Shown here: positions 11,968 through 23,591 of the stretch, piece after piece
Layout: each line of letters starts with the position of its first letter
Position numbering within the stretch: position 1 is the stretch's first letter
From: Rhynchonema sp. JSB1_4
Taxonomy: Eukaryota; Nematoda; Chromadorea; Monhysterida; Xyalidae
Length of the DNA: 64,000 nt
Direction of reading: 5' to 3'
Assembly (NCBI GenBank): GCA_030248065.1
Contig: JASAMV010003795.1
Coordinates: 84,707-148,706, forward strand
Program-made: the position numbers and the translations under genes
The notes under the pieces: generated by a model
The model's input: only the letters and a program-made list of their open reading frames with translations
What the model was told of the DNA's origin: nothing
The model's database searches: none

Positions 11968-12907
11968 TTATCGGTAATTCGTCTTTGACTTGTAGTCGGA
12001 CTTTGATTCTTGCTTGCCACGCCTGCCGCGTCTCCCGCCCGCATCACCTGCACCGGCGGAGTTTTTCTCCTGTGAAAATTGAACGGCACTATGTTTCTTA
12101 GAGCTCAACGGATATAAAAAAAACGGAGTGAATCACTGGACAAACCTGGCTGAGCAGGAAGAATCCAAGGACAGCAAAGAGACCAGCACCCACCACCACC
12201 ACTACGAGGGCAGCAATGATGCATGGAACCACCGCACTTTTGCACGCATTGTCCATTTTGTTGAAGTTCTGAAATAAGAAGGGACGGATTTGGTGGGCGC
12301 AGAAAGATTATTCTTGCTGTATGTATCTGCCAAACAGTTTTCTGTGCTGTCGTCAGCGACGAACTTTGCCTGACGCTTGAAGGACTAAGGCACAATCAGG
12401 ATCTACACTGTGTACCGGTTCGTCTTTGTTGCACAGATCACCCCGACAGCAGCACCAGACGGATTTGTCCTTGTCCTTCGAGCAATTCATTCCGTCGCCG
12501 TCGTCGTCGTTTTCGGGGCAATATTGAAACTGAAACATGATACCGAAGTTGTGCACTTTTACACACTAACAAACCATGGGCGACTAACACATATGCCGCC
12601 TTCCTTTTTGCCGTCCGCGAATTGCCTGACGTAGCAGCAGTCTTGCATATTCGCCTCCGCAGTTCTGAATCCACATCAGCGTGTTTACAACAGTATTTTA
12701 TCAGTTAACATTACTACAGTCAAACCTCCACATAGTGAATCTCTACATACCTTAGCTACTAACGGTTAGTAACTAACTGAGCACTAACTGTTCCTCAATC
12801 CCTTGGTTACTCCACAGATAGCAGTGTTTCTCTTGCTTTGCAAAAGCGCGTGGCGGATCGGCCATCAGCAACGCAAGTGCGATCGCCAGAAATTTGTGTG
12901 TAGTCAT
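11968..12907 (-). CDS. TFP6: activin-receptor-like ectodomain membrane protein
   Basis: Exons 12907-12789, 12664-12589, 12529-12416, 12268-12146 and 12069-11968; all phases fit. Signal peptide MTTHKFLAIALALLMA, then HCYLW. Exon 2: DCCYVRQF and GGIC. Exon 3: YCPENDDDGDGMNC and WCCCRGDLCNKDEP. Exon 4: ACKSAVVPC and a Val-rich helix ending GFFLLSQ. Exon 5: GGRRGRRGKQESKSDY, ending NYR. It shares signal-peptide, loop, helix and tail sequence with TFP5, which marks them as the most recent tandem pair here. Confidence 0.88.
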
Positions 12908-13594
12908 GATTGTTGAAGGAACAAGTTCGGTTTTGTCTGGTTTGATGTTTGTTGAGAAAATGCAGCAGATGTCGTTGAAGCAAAAAATGAATGAAAAGAA
13001 AGTTTTGGTCGTCAGTAGAACGAGGAAACAATAGCAGTTCCATGCAGGTCCACGTAGCGTAGCCTGTTTGTCATCAGATGTTTACTGCACCATTGATTTC
13101 TAAACATTTTGCAGTTTTGTCCACATTTTCGTTTCTGAAATTAAATCTTCATTGCAAAACCAATAAAGTCAATTCACCCATTATGACCAGGAGTACTGTT
13201 TTATTGTCCGCGTCATGGTCGCACGATCTTTATGGGATAATGTAAATCAGTCGCTCACGTTTACAAGCAAAACAAATCAGTGCGGTTGATTTCATCAGTG
13301 AGGTACATTTGTCTGAAAGGCTTGTTATCGCTGTTTCGGTCAAAGATATTGTTTCCGCACTATAAATTTGGAATCCACTTGGCCTCGAAATTGGTCAGGA
13401 AACTGTAGTCTTTTTAAGGGCTGCAGCTTCTGCACACCTGTTGGTTAAAAAACAGTTCGCTGTATGATTTAAACAGGAATCAGGCTTATTTCTAATGCGT
13501 AACTTGGTGCTCAAAGTATTGCCTTTATTAAATCCGATCCCTGTTTAGCCCAACGGCATTGATTTAGAATGGAAAAGTAGGTAATGTTGGTTGT
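12908..13594. other. Spacer between TFP6 and TFP7
   Basis: About 690 bases without open exon structure, repeat or RNA gene that I can recognise. It should contain the TFP6 promoter and the TFP7 3' flank. Confidence 0.5.
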
Positions 13595-14504
13595 TCATTT
13601 CAGTTCGGATTTCTTTTTGTCATCGTTCTGGGCATCGTCTGTCGGCTTATTCTCATCCCTGGCACGACGTCTGCGTTGACGCCGTGTTCCTCCGCGAATC
13701 ACCTGTATGAAATATCAGCTTCTTAAGCGTACGGAAACTGAACTCAGCTTCAACCAGAATGGATTTCATGGTAAGAACAACCATGCATGTATGTACGTAT
13801 ATGCATGCACGTTAAAATGTTGATAACCTGTCCCCTGCTTAGGAGATACATGCCAAGTGCGACGTACACGACGAGGCCGACGAAAAAGACGGCCACTCCG
13901 GCAACGACCGCCGGCACCATCGCGCTCTTGCACTCGTCGTCCGTTTCAAGCCATTTCTGCAAAAGTCAATTATTATTGATTTTAAGCCCAAGAGAGAAGG
14001 TAGGATCGCTAACGGGCGCCTTCAAGTTGCATCTATTCTCCCGGCAACAGCAGAAGTATCGATTGACTCCGTCATGGAAGCAGTTGTAACCATCGTTGTT
14101 GTCATCGTTCGGCGCACAATGTTGATGCTGAAAAAACTTACTTTCTTTCATTCCTCAATGATACATTAGTCTTTAGTAGACATCTAGACCAAGAAATTTT
14201 CTAAAGTGTGCTCACGCAAGCTCCAGAGTTGTCGAATTGAAGTTTTGATCTGTATGCAACGTAGCAGCAGTTCTCCTCCGATTGTTCGCTGTAAATCAGA
14301 ATCTATGCTTGCTTGCAAATGTCAGGAACTTCAATTGCCAAAATCAAAACTATAAATGTGATTGACCAACAGTGCTTGTTTCGTATCTACTTCGACAGTT
14401 TCAGGATCCCATTTGACGCACTCAATGGCGGCGGCCACGTCACTGACGTCAACAGCCAGCAGCACGGCAAAGATTGGGTAAAGCATTTGGATGGGAGGCA
14501 TCAT
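13595..14504 (-). CDS. TFP7: activin-receptor-like ectodomain membrane protein
   Basis: Exons 14504 to about 14391, 14288-14216, 14127-14014, 13956-13828 and 13702-13595. Signal peptide MMPPIQMLYPIFAVLL, then ECVKW. Exon 2: NCCYVAYRS, ends GAC. Exon 3: HCAPNDDNNDGYNC and YFCCCRENRCNLKAP. Exon 4: ECKSAMVP, helix ending YLLSRGQ. Exon 5: strongly basic TRRQRRRARDENK, ending KKKSELK. Introns 2-4 are phase 0. Exon 1 offers phase-0 donors only, but exon 2 from its best acceptor needs phase 2. A weaker acceptor inside exon 2 (ATCGGAG) would restore phase. Confidence 0.8.
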
Positions 14505-15109
14505 GCTCTCAATCTGATGGTGGTGGAAATCGGAAGAATTTTTTGCGGTAAAATATCCCAAATGACTTTGGTTACCAGTGCTGCTGAGTTATCGGCACGT
14601 GGATAAATCGATAGTTTTTTCGAATCCAAACTTGTTTAAGTTAAAGACCATGCCACAGAGGATGCCACGTTCCAGTCAGTATTTTATTTCGTTGTCATTC
14701 CATATTTCAGGTCTGCGATCACCAAATGTGTCAGGAATCAATTCATAGTGGTTTTTCAGCATATTCACCATGCTACTTGCGCAAGTTAAGCTCAAATGTT
14801 TAGGAACGTGATTCACAGCCAGATTAAAAAACAAGAAAATGTTGTTCTCAAAAGAATGGTCACTCTGGCGTTACCTGTGGATTTTAATTGAGAGGTTGTA
14901 ATGGTCTGCTCCAAAATATGTAGCAATTGGTAATCAAAGTGATCATCATAAATTGAAAGCTTTCAATCGGTTTTTTGGAGCTCAGCTTCTATCGAAAACA
15001 TTGCACAGAGCAGAATAATTTTTGTTAGATTTGCTAAAGAAACGAGATCATCATTTTCAGAAAATATTTGATAGTTTTGAAAAGTCACTTGTGAAAGAAG
15101 CAGTTTGAA
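14505..15109. other. Spacer between TFP7 and TFP8
   Basis: About 600 bases in which I see no exon, repeat or RNA gene. Confidence 0.5.
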
Positions 15110-16317
15110 TCATCTGCGATAGTCTGATCGGCTCTGCTGCGTTGACGGATTGAGAGATAGCGAATCGGCCGGACGTCCGCGTCCTGGCCGGCTCCCGTAT
15201 GTTGACGCCCCGTAGGCGCCTTTGCCCTGCAGAAATTGCTTAATTCTTATCCGTTGTCGAGAGCTACAGAATGACGGAATGCGGGGGATCGGACACCCAC
15301 TCATTTCTGCCCCTAATTGAATGCACTCCACAAATTAGCCCATGACGCAAACATACGCGATGTTGTCGTGACTTGAGGAAGATCCAAATGCAGAGGTACA
15401 TGGGGACCGTCACAATCAAGGTGACCACGACCGCGCCGATACACTCCAACACAACGCTTGCGCATTCCACGTCCGGTTTGGAAAATTTCTGGAAAAAATT
15501 TGTGAGATGCATTGCGGTATATTTGACAAGATTACCATTTAGTTGAAATTAGAATTGTTCGTAAAATGTCCCAAACGCCAAGAAATCACGAGACCAGGAC
15601 CTAACCGATGTCGGGCTAACGATTTGCGGCCAGTTACAAACAGTTATGAATTTTTACCGGCATTTTGTCGTTGCAGAATTCCTTGCGACAACAGCAGAAC
15701 ACCCGGCCAGTGTCCTCGTCTTTGGCACAGTTGTAGCCATCGCTGTTGTCGTCGTTCTCCGGGCACCATTGTTCCTGCAAGCATTATTTTGGCTTTTTAT
15801 GAATGAAATAATATTAATCGTATTTTCTGTTAGTTTGGCCCCTCTGTCAAGTCATAACCCTGGTTTTTCGACGACTATCAATTATCTTTTCTTTTTACTT
15901 TTATTTGAATTCTTGTACTTCCAGTAAAGTGCCAGGTAAATGCCAGGTAAACGCAAACGCCCAAAAGGTTTTTCCTTACTACTGTCGATTATCATTTGCT
16001 CTGCCTCTAACTGGGAAATAAGTCGAGACAAATAAAGTGGATGCGCACTCACGCACGCCGAGGCGGAAATTTCTCCTCTAGGCTCCTTTTGCACGCCACA
16101 ACACTCTGCGATAGAGGTACTGAAATTGAAAGTGCGGTCGCTTGGCTCGAAAAGGAAATGCAAGCGAAAAAATGTACCGAAACCAAATTGCTAACTCGAT
16201 CAGACGGTTTTCCGCATCATAGAACGTTTGCCAACTGTAGCATTTGTTAGCGCCGACGCAGTGAAATATCAACAGCATAGCAAATGCTGATTTCGGGTTG
16301 ATGTTGCGTGACGGCAT
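15110..16317 (-). CDS. TFP8: activin-receptor-like ectodomain membrane protein
   Basis: Exons 16317-16178, 16119-16053, 15774-15658, 15488-15357 and 15226-15110; phases 2,0,0,0 fit. Signal peptide from MPSRNINPKSAFAMLL, then KCYSW. Exon 2: ECCGVQKEP, ends SAC. The usual aromatic residue after CC is replaced by Gly. Exon 3: WCPENDDNSDGYNC and FCCCRKEFCNDKMP. Exon 4: VECASVVLEC, helix with MYLCIW, ends FLKSRQHR. Exon 5: Gly/Arg/Ser-rich tail with SRPGRGRP, ending SDYRR. Intron 2 (about 280 nt) is longer than most others in the array. Confidence 0.86.
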
Positions 16318-17030
16318 GAGGGTTGACAACGTTTAGGGTTAGGATGCGACTTGTTGTTGTGATTTTCAACTGTGCAAAGTATTTTGGAATGAAGGCGATA
16401 AAAAAATACTCTTGAATTTATTTCCGATTTCTTTTACTGGGTTGGCAAACAAGACTACTGTAGCATTACGTGTCAATCTTGAACAAAAAGTACACAATCT
16501 GGAATGTAACGTCATCAAAATATTGCGGTTCAATGGAAAATGACCAGATGCCGCATGAATATCATGACTTGCGGCCTAATTTGTTGCATGCATATACTTG
16601 GACCGCGCTATTCTGAAAATGATAGAGGCAACCTGAAATACAGCATCTTCCAAGTGGATGAACATCAGTTTTATTGTTTTTCGCCAATTGTTACTTTGTA
16701 TACTCATTCAAAGCTAGATCCATCGCTCAAAGACAGATCAAGAAAAGGTGTTATCATCAGTCATGGCGGTCATTTAGATTAAAGAAACCTCTGAATCATT
16801 TTACGTTTTTAGGGGATGGTTATGTTTAACTTTTGCTTTGTAGGTTTACGCTTTGCAAAGCTGATGCATCGATTTTCAAATCATTTGACTGGGGTGCTTG
16901 TCTGACATAAACAAATTGTTCAACAAAAGTGTGCAAACTATTTCATTTTGTCTATTGCAGAGAACACTTTGTTGGGAACCTTAATCAACGCTTACTCGTG
17001 TATTTTTTGTTGATTCAGATTTATATGCTT
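16318..17030. other. Spacer between TFP8 and TFP9
   Basis: About 710 AT-rich bases with no exon chain or repeat that I can recognise. Confidence 0.5.
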
Positions 17031-18436
17031 TTATCGGTCTTTATTTTCTGTTCGTTTTCGTTTTATTGTCGGATTGCCTGTCAGGTTTTTTCGTTGCCAC
17101 AACAACGTTGCCTTTTTGTTGGTTTTTCATACCAATTTGAGTCATTATGAGCCACAACGCAGCGTAGAGCACGCACGCAATCAAAAAAGTGACTGCGGCC
17201 GTCAGCAAAATTGGTACCAACAGACTGCTGCATTCCTCGTCAAGTACCCAGGCCTGTAAATAATTGTTTTAACAATGATGGATTGATGAATAATCTGTTG
17301 ATTGATAAAGCAAATGATCAATAAGTAGCTGTGACCAACGGGTTGCATCTTGTTGCATCTTTCATCTGTGCAGCAGCACCACCACGTTTTCTGTTCACCA
17401 GGTACGCAAGTGTATCCATCCTCGTTTGAGTCGAACTGGAAGCAGCTATTCTCCTGAAATTATATTTGAGGTATTCGATAAGCATTATTCCACATAAAGC
17501 AGATTAAAGGGGGCCTTTCGCATTTCAAACCCCTTCAAGCCTCGCATGTGTCCAGACAGTGGTCAAGGCGTCATAAAAATCAACACACTGGAGGTCTAAC
17601 GTTCAGCATACGGCCAGAGGATGCCCTTCAAGAGGAACATCCGGGAACAAAATCAAATTAGACTCGCCCAATTTCTATCTCGCCTGATGACAAGGGCGGT
17701 CAATGCGCAGAATGTTTCGCATTATATTTGCCCCTGCCTCACTATCGAATTTCGCTTTTCTTTTTATTTCGAATTGCAATGAATTGTTCATGCTTGGCTG
17801 CTAAATGTTTCAAGGTCTGCTTGCGACGCTGGAACAATTCGTTAAAATTCGAAGTAAAAGAAAAGCGAAATTCCATAGTTAGCGGTGTTGCAAGTTTCAT
17901 GCGAAACATTCATTCGCCTTGACACCCTTTTGATCAAGCAGTTTGAATGAATGCGCAGGTATAAATTGGGTTGGTCAGCGGCACACTATGTTCCCGGATG
18001 TTCCTCTTGAAGTGCATCTCCTGGTCGCATGCTGCAAATTGGGTTCTTGGTGGGTGAGAGTTTAATAGCGACCTGAACACTATCCAAATGCGCACAAAGT
18101 TTGAAAGTGGTTTGAAATGCGAAAGGCCCCCTTTAAACTTACACATCCACCTCCACCCACAATCCGTCCGTCTTCGCCCTGTTGCTTGGCAATGTAGCAG
18201 CAGCCCTTACCATCAGTCTCATCATCAGTGTCTGTGATTCTGAAAATCAATCAGTCAGCTTTTAAACCATCAACGAAATAAAATTAAAAATTAAAGAATG
18301 GTTTAAGGTTCTCCAACCTTTCATGTCCGTCGTCCCCATCCTCCCATTCGTAACAGCTGATCTTTGTCTCGCTCCACACGCCCAAAGGCATCAACACCAA
18401 CACCAACAACAAAGTTGGCGCCAGCAGTGGAGTCAT
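17031..18436 (-). CDS. TFP9: activin-receptor-like ectodomain membrane protein
   Basis: Exons 18436-18318, 18239-18143, 17453-17340, 17253-17133 and 17077-17031; phases 2,0,0,1 fit. Signal peptide MTPLLAPTLLLVLVLMP, then SCYEW. Exon 2: acidic TDDETDGKG, CCYIAK and ends GGGC. Exon 3: CFQFDSNEDGYTC and WWCCCTDERCNKMQP. Exon 4: WVLDEEC, helix ending YAALWLIM. Exon 5: short basic tail NPTIKRKRTENKDR. Intron 4 is phase 1, unlike the phase-0 intron of its neighbours. Intron 2 is about 690 nt because a TTAA-flanked palindromic element (17504-18136) fills it. Confidence 0.86.
17504..18136. mobile_element. TTAA-flanked palindromic MITE inside TFP9 intron 2
   Basis: Ends read TTAAAGGGGGCC and GGCCCCCTTTAA. 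The halves are inverted copies: CTTTCGCATTTCAAAC at 17,514 pairs with GTTTGAAATGCGAAAG near 18,110, and CGAATTTCGCTTTTC with GAAAAGCGAAATTC. No transposase frame. TTAA on both sides suggests piggyBac-type mobilisation (inference). Confidence 0.85.
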
Positions 18437-18828
18437 TTGTTGGTGTTTTACGATGATGGACTGTCGAGGTTTGAGTAGTGCATTTTGCCAAGCTGAATAG
18501 TTGTGAAAAAATGGTCAAAAATTGATGGATTATAAATTGGAGATGGAAAATGAAAGAAGCGTTCCGTTGAGAATCAAGTAAGGAATTTATTTCCTATTTA
18601 TATTTAGGTTGTTCATTAATTGAGTATCTTTCTGTGTTATAGGGCAAAATTACATTTCATTTGTAGTTTAAATAGGCAATCAGCAATCAAGTTCACGTAG
18701 TCACGGAGATTTACGGTCAGTGTACTGTCATGACCAATTTTCTCGAAATCAGTACCTAAGAAGTTATCATGTTATGTACCGCAGGTGCCCCAACCAAATA
18801 TCACAAGTTTGGCAGTAAATTTTTCGCA
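18437..18828. other. Spacer between TFP9 and TFP10
   Basis: About 390 AT-rich bases with no feature recognised. Confidence 0.5.
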
Positions 18829-19835
18829 TTAACGTCGATGGAAGCTAGATTTAGATTTGAAAGTCGATCTTGACCTTTCGGATTTCTAAAAAAATAAGCA
18901 GAAGTTTAACCTTTTTTAATCCCCAAAGAAAAGATTCATTGTATGGAGTAGGTACTAACTTCCTCTCGCTTTTTGATGATGATCCAGACGACAGCATAAA
19001 GGATGAATGCGAGCAGCATGCTGACACTGGCCGTGATCAGAATTTCGTTGATATGGTCCGTGCATGGTTCATCTAGTTGGAAATTCTGCAGTGTTTAAAT
19101 TAAGAGAAGCACTTTTTAAGTTTTCATTAGCTGGAATTGTGAATTGCGACCGGTTTTGCCATGTTGCACTTGTCTCCGTTGCAGCAACACCAGACGTTGC
19201 CCTCTTGGCTACTCTGACAGTTGAACCCATCGTTGTTATCGTCATTGTCTGGGCACCAACTCGGCTGCAATTAATATGATCGTTAACCACTTTTGTCGTG
19301 ATTTTAATCATGAAAAATTATTTTAAAACACCGCATATAAAAATTTAAAAAGTGAGACCAAACTGATTGGCATGCTCCACCAGTCACGTGATCTTCGTCC
19401 TTTTCATGGTGTATATAGCAGCATTCGACGTCTTCATTTGTCTCCTCATATGGATCGTCCCTAAAACATCAAATGATAATAATCGTCTGCTGGTTGCATG
19501 ATAAACTCCCTAAAATATCGCTGTGAAGGAAGCTTGTTCGCCGAGCCGCCGTTTGTATTGCCACCTGATATTATGTGTACTATGATGTTACGCATAACAT
19601 CAGGTGGCAAAAACATTCATGTCAAAGTTCATATTCAATAGAATGCAACCTCTGGAATGATCCAACTTATTATAACGATGTTCATGAATTATGTTCACAC
19701 GTCAGCTCTTGTCACGAAATCACCTAACCCTTTGTCCATAACTCCATCATTCCATTTGTAGCATTTAATTGTCTCTGATCGTCCACGTTGCAGCAGCAGA
19801 CTCAAAACGATCACAAGTATTCGGAATGGAGTCAT
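18829..19835 (-). CDS. TFP10: activin-receptor-like ectodomain membrane protein
   Basis: Exons 19835-19729, 19460-19364, 19264-19151, 19085-18960 and 18885-18829; phases 2,0,0,0 fit. Signal peptide MTPFRILVIVLSLLL, then KCYKW. Exon 2: ECCYIHHEK and GGAC. Its donor is either right after that cysteine or, better, two codons later (CAATCA then GTTTGG). Exon 3: WCPDNDDNNDGFNC and WCCCNGDKCNMAKP. Exon 4: EPCTDHINE, helix ending YAVVWIIIKKREE. Exon 5: Ser/Arg/Lys tail ending SFHRR. The helix and tail start are most like TFP11 (both read I-T-A-x-x-S then KKRE/AKRE). Confidence 0.86.
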
Positions 19836-20495
19836 GTGGAGGTTGGCCTATGTTCCAAATTTTTGTGGATTCGGTCAAGTGGTTGATCAGCCAGTGAAAA
19901 TGAATTAAGAACTCAAAAACAGAAACCTCATGTCATGACACTGGGGTAAACGTTAACCATGAACGTCAGAATTAAACTCTTGTTTGTCTTTTTGGAGCGT
20001 TCTTTGGGTTTCCTGCAAGGTGCCACAGCTTTAGATTAAGGCTAAGCACAAGCCAGAAACTCGGCCCATTGCGGTCGCCGATCCTGGTATTCAAAAAAAG
20101 GGTGAGGAACAAACGACAACTTCTAACCAGAACTTTATTCGTTTCACTTGGCAGCTTTTTAGAAATCAGTCATATTCGAGTGTTTCTAGTCATTACATCA
20201 CCTAGTATTATTGGCTCGTATATGCAGCAGTGGTAATTTCTTGCATTGGTGTCAGAAAACATGTCAAGTTTCTTTTAATATCAGGACTTTTTAGGGATCG
20301 ATTGAAAATGTTGGGTTTTGGTCATTGTTGCGTTTGGTCAGAAATTTATGTTTTTTTTGTTGATTTTAGGACATCGAGACAAGGCTTTTGTGAATGTTAC
20401 GCAGTTCTTAGACGAGAGCCCAGTAAAGCCATGTTCCGACAATGTTGTACCTATAAAATTTAGTCAGATCACTTTTTAATGGTGCGTTCGGTCAT
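19836..20495. other. Spacer between TFP10 and TFP11
   Basis: About 660 bases with no exon chain, repeat or RNA gene recognised. Confidence 0.5.
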
Positions 20496-21268
20496 TTATC
20501 GGTACACACTGAAGTATTCGGACGCGTTTTGTGGTTTCTTCTTGGCTATTATCTGACGCAAAGATAATAGGAATAAGACTTGACACATTTTTCAATAAAA
20601 AATGAGTTAATCGTCTACCTTCTCGCGTTTGGCGATCGCAAACCAAATCCCTGCGTAAATGGCCCCGACTAACAGCGCCGATAGCACGGCCGTGATCACA
20701 ATCTCGAATATGTGACCTCTGCATTCCGAGTCTTCTTCGTTGTCCTGCAAGTTAGATCAGCATCTGTAAATTAAAATGAGCATTCCACGAAAATCTAAAA
20801 CAAAAGTTTCTAACAGCCAGAGCGGCGTTGCAATTGTCTCCGTTGCAACAACACCAGATATCGCCATTGGTCAGATGTTGGCAGTTGTATGAATCGCCGG
20901 TGTCGTCGTTCGACGGGCAAAAACGGTTATGCTGAAAAAAAACATTTAAAAAACGGTGTCACTAATATGTTACAGGAAGCCAGACTTACGCACGCGCCGC
21001 CGTCTATTTCGCCCGTTTCTTTGGTTGTCTGCATGTAACAGCAACCCATCTCGCCTTGGTCTGGTGAGCCGTCTTCTTCTCTGAAAAAATTAAGGACAAA
21101 CTTTTGTTCTGAATTTAAAAAATATTAAATAGAATAAAAATGAAGTGATACTAACTTGATACCATGCTCCCAAATATGGCACTTTGTCTTTATGAGTTTG
21201 TCTTCATCGGTTCGCACACATGGCAGCAGCACTGCAAACACAACCGGAAGCAGTTGGATTGGAGACAT
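20496..21268 (-). CDS. TFP11: activin-receptor-like ectodomain membrane protein
   Basis: Exons 21268-21156, 21080-20990, 20931-20815, 20744-20619 and 20552-20496; phases 2,0,0,0 fit. Signal peptide MSPIQLLPVVFAVLL, then KCHIW. Exon 2: GCCYMQTT and GGAC. Exon 3: FCPSNDDTGDSYNC and WCCCNGDNCNAALA; the usual Pro after CN-x3 is absent. Exon 4: DSECRGHIFE, helix ending WFAIAKREK. Exon 5: basic tail AKKKPQNASEYFSVYR. It is the shortest gene of the array. Confidence 0.86.
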
Positions 21269-21727
21269 GTGGAGGATGGGTGATGTTTTAATGTTGGAAC
21301 GCTAGTCGGTTTAGTGAAATTAGATGTCCGTGCAAAAAAAGATGAAATGAATGTTGTTTGAAAAACCCTTTATGAAGAACGAAATTTAGATCTAACTTCC
21401 ATTTGCTTTTATTTTAACCAGTGAAGTTTGCAATTCGAAAACAACCAAAGTCTACTTTCGAATGGATTCGAGTGCACTGAAAACATAGAAACCACACAAT
21501 ATTACACAATAAACATACATTTTAAAATCTGTTGCATCAGGGTAGTACCTTTTGGTCTGCCAATGAGAGAACAGAAATCGCAAAAAGCAACCATATCCAT
21601 CCGAGTAAGTGCATAGAAAATATGAGTGAGCTTATCTCAGACCAAAGTTAGAAATAAAATTTGCCAATTTCAGAATACAGTGGTTTTTTCTCTGCTACAT
21701 GTTTTTCAATTTTATATGTGGTGCATC
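21269..21727. other. Spacer between TFP11 and TFP12
   Basis: About 460 bases, no feature recognised. The array changes subfamily here, from the acidic-loop group to the C-x-P-P group. Confidence 0.5.
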
Positions 21728-22825
21728 TCATGGTGATTGTTCTTCCTCATTCTCTGTTGGTTCCGGTCTTCGTTTCTTGGGAGGTTGCAGGTCCTGAACG
21801 AGACAGTTTTATGTCGCGTTATCATTTCTTTAATCTGTAAGCCCAAACTCGAACTCACAACGGGCGGCAGGTCGAGCTCGTCTGTGATAGTCTTTCGCCA
21901 CAAGCAGCAGTACCAAAACATGTAGAACACGTACGACACGAGCATCATCAGTGACACGGCACAGATGAGCACCGGCAACCACCAAACTGTGCACAGTTGG
22001 GGCAGAGCCATGTACGAACTCATGTACGGCTGTGTCAATAGATTGATTGGCACATTGATCAATCGAACGATTAATTGCGAACCTCACCGGTCGTTTGCTG
22101 TTGCATTTGTCCCCAACACAGCAGCAGTAGTGAACCAGTGGCGAAAACGCCGGTCCCAGCGTCACAGGCTTGATTTGCAGTTTCTCCACCGAACAGTGGT
22201 ACACACCGTGAGCTGTAGGATGTTTGAGCGGGGGACAGGTGTCGTACTTGGCGCCCACCAATGGTGTGTCTTCCTGAATAACGAATCTTAAATGAAACCT
22301 AATTTACATGCGCTCCAATCCGTTCACTTACGCATCTTCCGCCCATTTTGAGATCGCTGCGCTTTGGGTCGTCCTTCAAGATGCCCTCCCACCAGACCGC
22401 ACTGCTGTTTGGCTCTGGCAGCGTGTACTGGACGCCCTTGTGCGACCTGGGACCTGTAAATAATTTAGTTCTGTTTTATTTTCTCTATTGACTTCAAGTG
22501 CACCCTTGTACATACCTGCATATTCCGTATCGTCCCCCTTTGTCTTGAATTTCCACACAAAACAACACTCATCCGCTCCTTGGTCAATACTGTTGGTTTG
22601 ATCGCCTTGGCTGAAAAAATAGGTCGGTCAGTTTTGTGCAAGTATCGAAATCAGAAATTATCGAAAGCCATTTAACCTTGCTTTGTACGTCTGCATGCCG
22701 CGCAGTATCGGTTCGTTTGCATATCCGACATCGCGACGCAACTGCCAATCGTAGCAAACGGCCTCGTATTCTGGCAACAAGAGCAGTACCAGCAGCACAA
22801 TTTCAGCTTGCAATGGATAGCACAT
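21728..22825 (-). CDS. TFP12: activin-receptor-like ectodomain membrane protein
   Basis: Exons 22825-22677, 22610-22516, 22453-22332, 22273-22088, 22029-21859 and 21793-21728; phases 2,1,0,0,0 fit. Signal peptide from MCYPLQAEIVLLVLLLLP, then VCYDW. Exon 2: ECCFVWKFK. An extra phase-1 intron splits what is one exon in most sisters. Exon 3: WWEGILKDDPK and GGRC. Exon 4: CPPLKHPTAHGVYHC loop, then YCCCVGDKCNSKRP. Exon 5: LCTVWWLPVLIC, a Met/Tyr/Val-rich membrane helix, then an acidic stretch TDELDLPP. Exon 6: PPKKRRPEPTENEEEQ tail. Ectodomain longer than in TFP4-11. Confidence 0.87.
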
Positions 22826-23591
22826 GATGAATAGCTGTGTTGGGAATTTCTGGTGAAAGAAACCTTTTAACAGTACAATTTGCAGAAAATAATAAGTCGC
22901 AGAAAGAAAAACGTTGGTGACATGGCAAGCTACCGTAATCTGTGATGCGGATAAAATTACATAATATGCAGATGAACACGTTGGTAATTTTTTCAAAGTT
23001 GAATTTTAGTCCGTTGGTGGCCGGGCGATTGGACAAGACCCGTTTTTTGAGCAAGACCACGTTGAGCAAGAAAAACAGCAGAGCCAAGAGCAAAGTTCTT
23101 ATGGTGCTCCAATGACTTAGGCTGCTTTTGTTGTTAGGCTTAGGTACACTTACGCTCAGTTTTGCGGGTAGGCTTAGGGTTATGCTTAGGTAGGCCTATT
23201 GGTTTTTAAGTTCTGCTCTTTTCGACCCTGCCTTATTCTTGCTCAAAGTGGATTTGCTCAAACCGGCTTTGCTCACATGCCGTGCGGTAGTGCGTTAGAG
23301 TAAAGGTCCCACGCTACTCCAGCCCTCATTTCAAGTTTTAATGCATTCGTTGTTGATCACATATTTCATTGAATTAAGTTTGTAATCCCAACCTTACTCG
23401 TAACCTATTTATTATTACATTACTTTTATCCGAGTCACCAATTAACCTCCACTGACTAAGCCCTTCGAAATTCACGTAATTGTAAAGTTATTGTTTGATG
23501 ATCTAATACATAATTACTTGCAACTACGTGGAACAAAATAAATTTAATTGTCATCAAATTTTCATTTCCAGACTTCCATATTCTTTCCTCT
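22826..23591. other. Spacer between TFP12 and TFP13, with TTAGGC-like tract
   Basis: No gene seen. At about 23,115-23,205 the sequence has scattered copies of GGCTTAGG/TTAGGC (degenerate nematode telomere hexamer) separated by unrelated bases. Confidence 0.55.
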
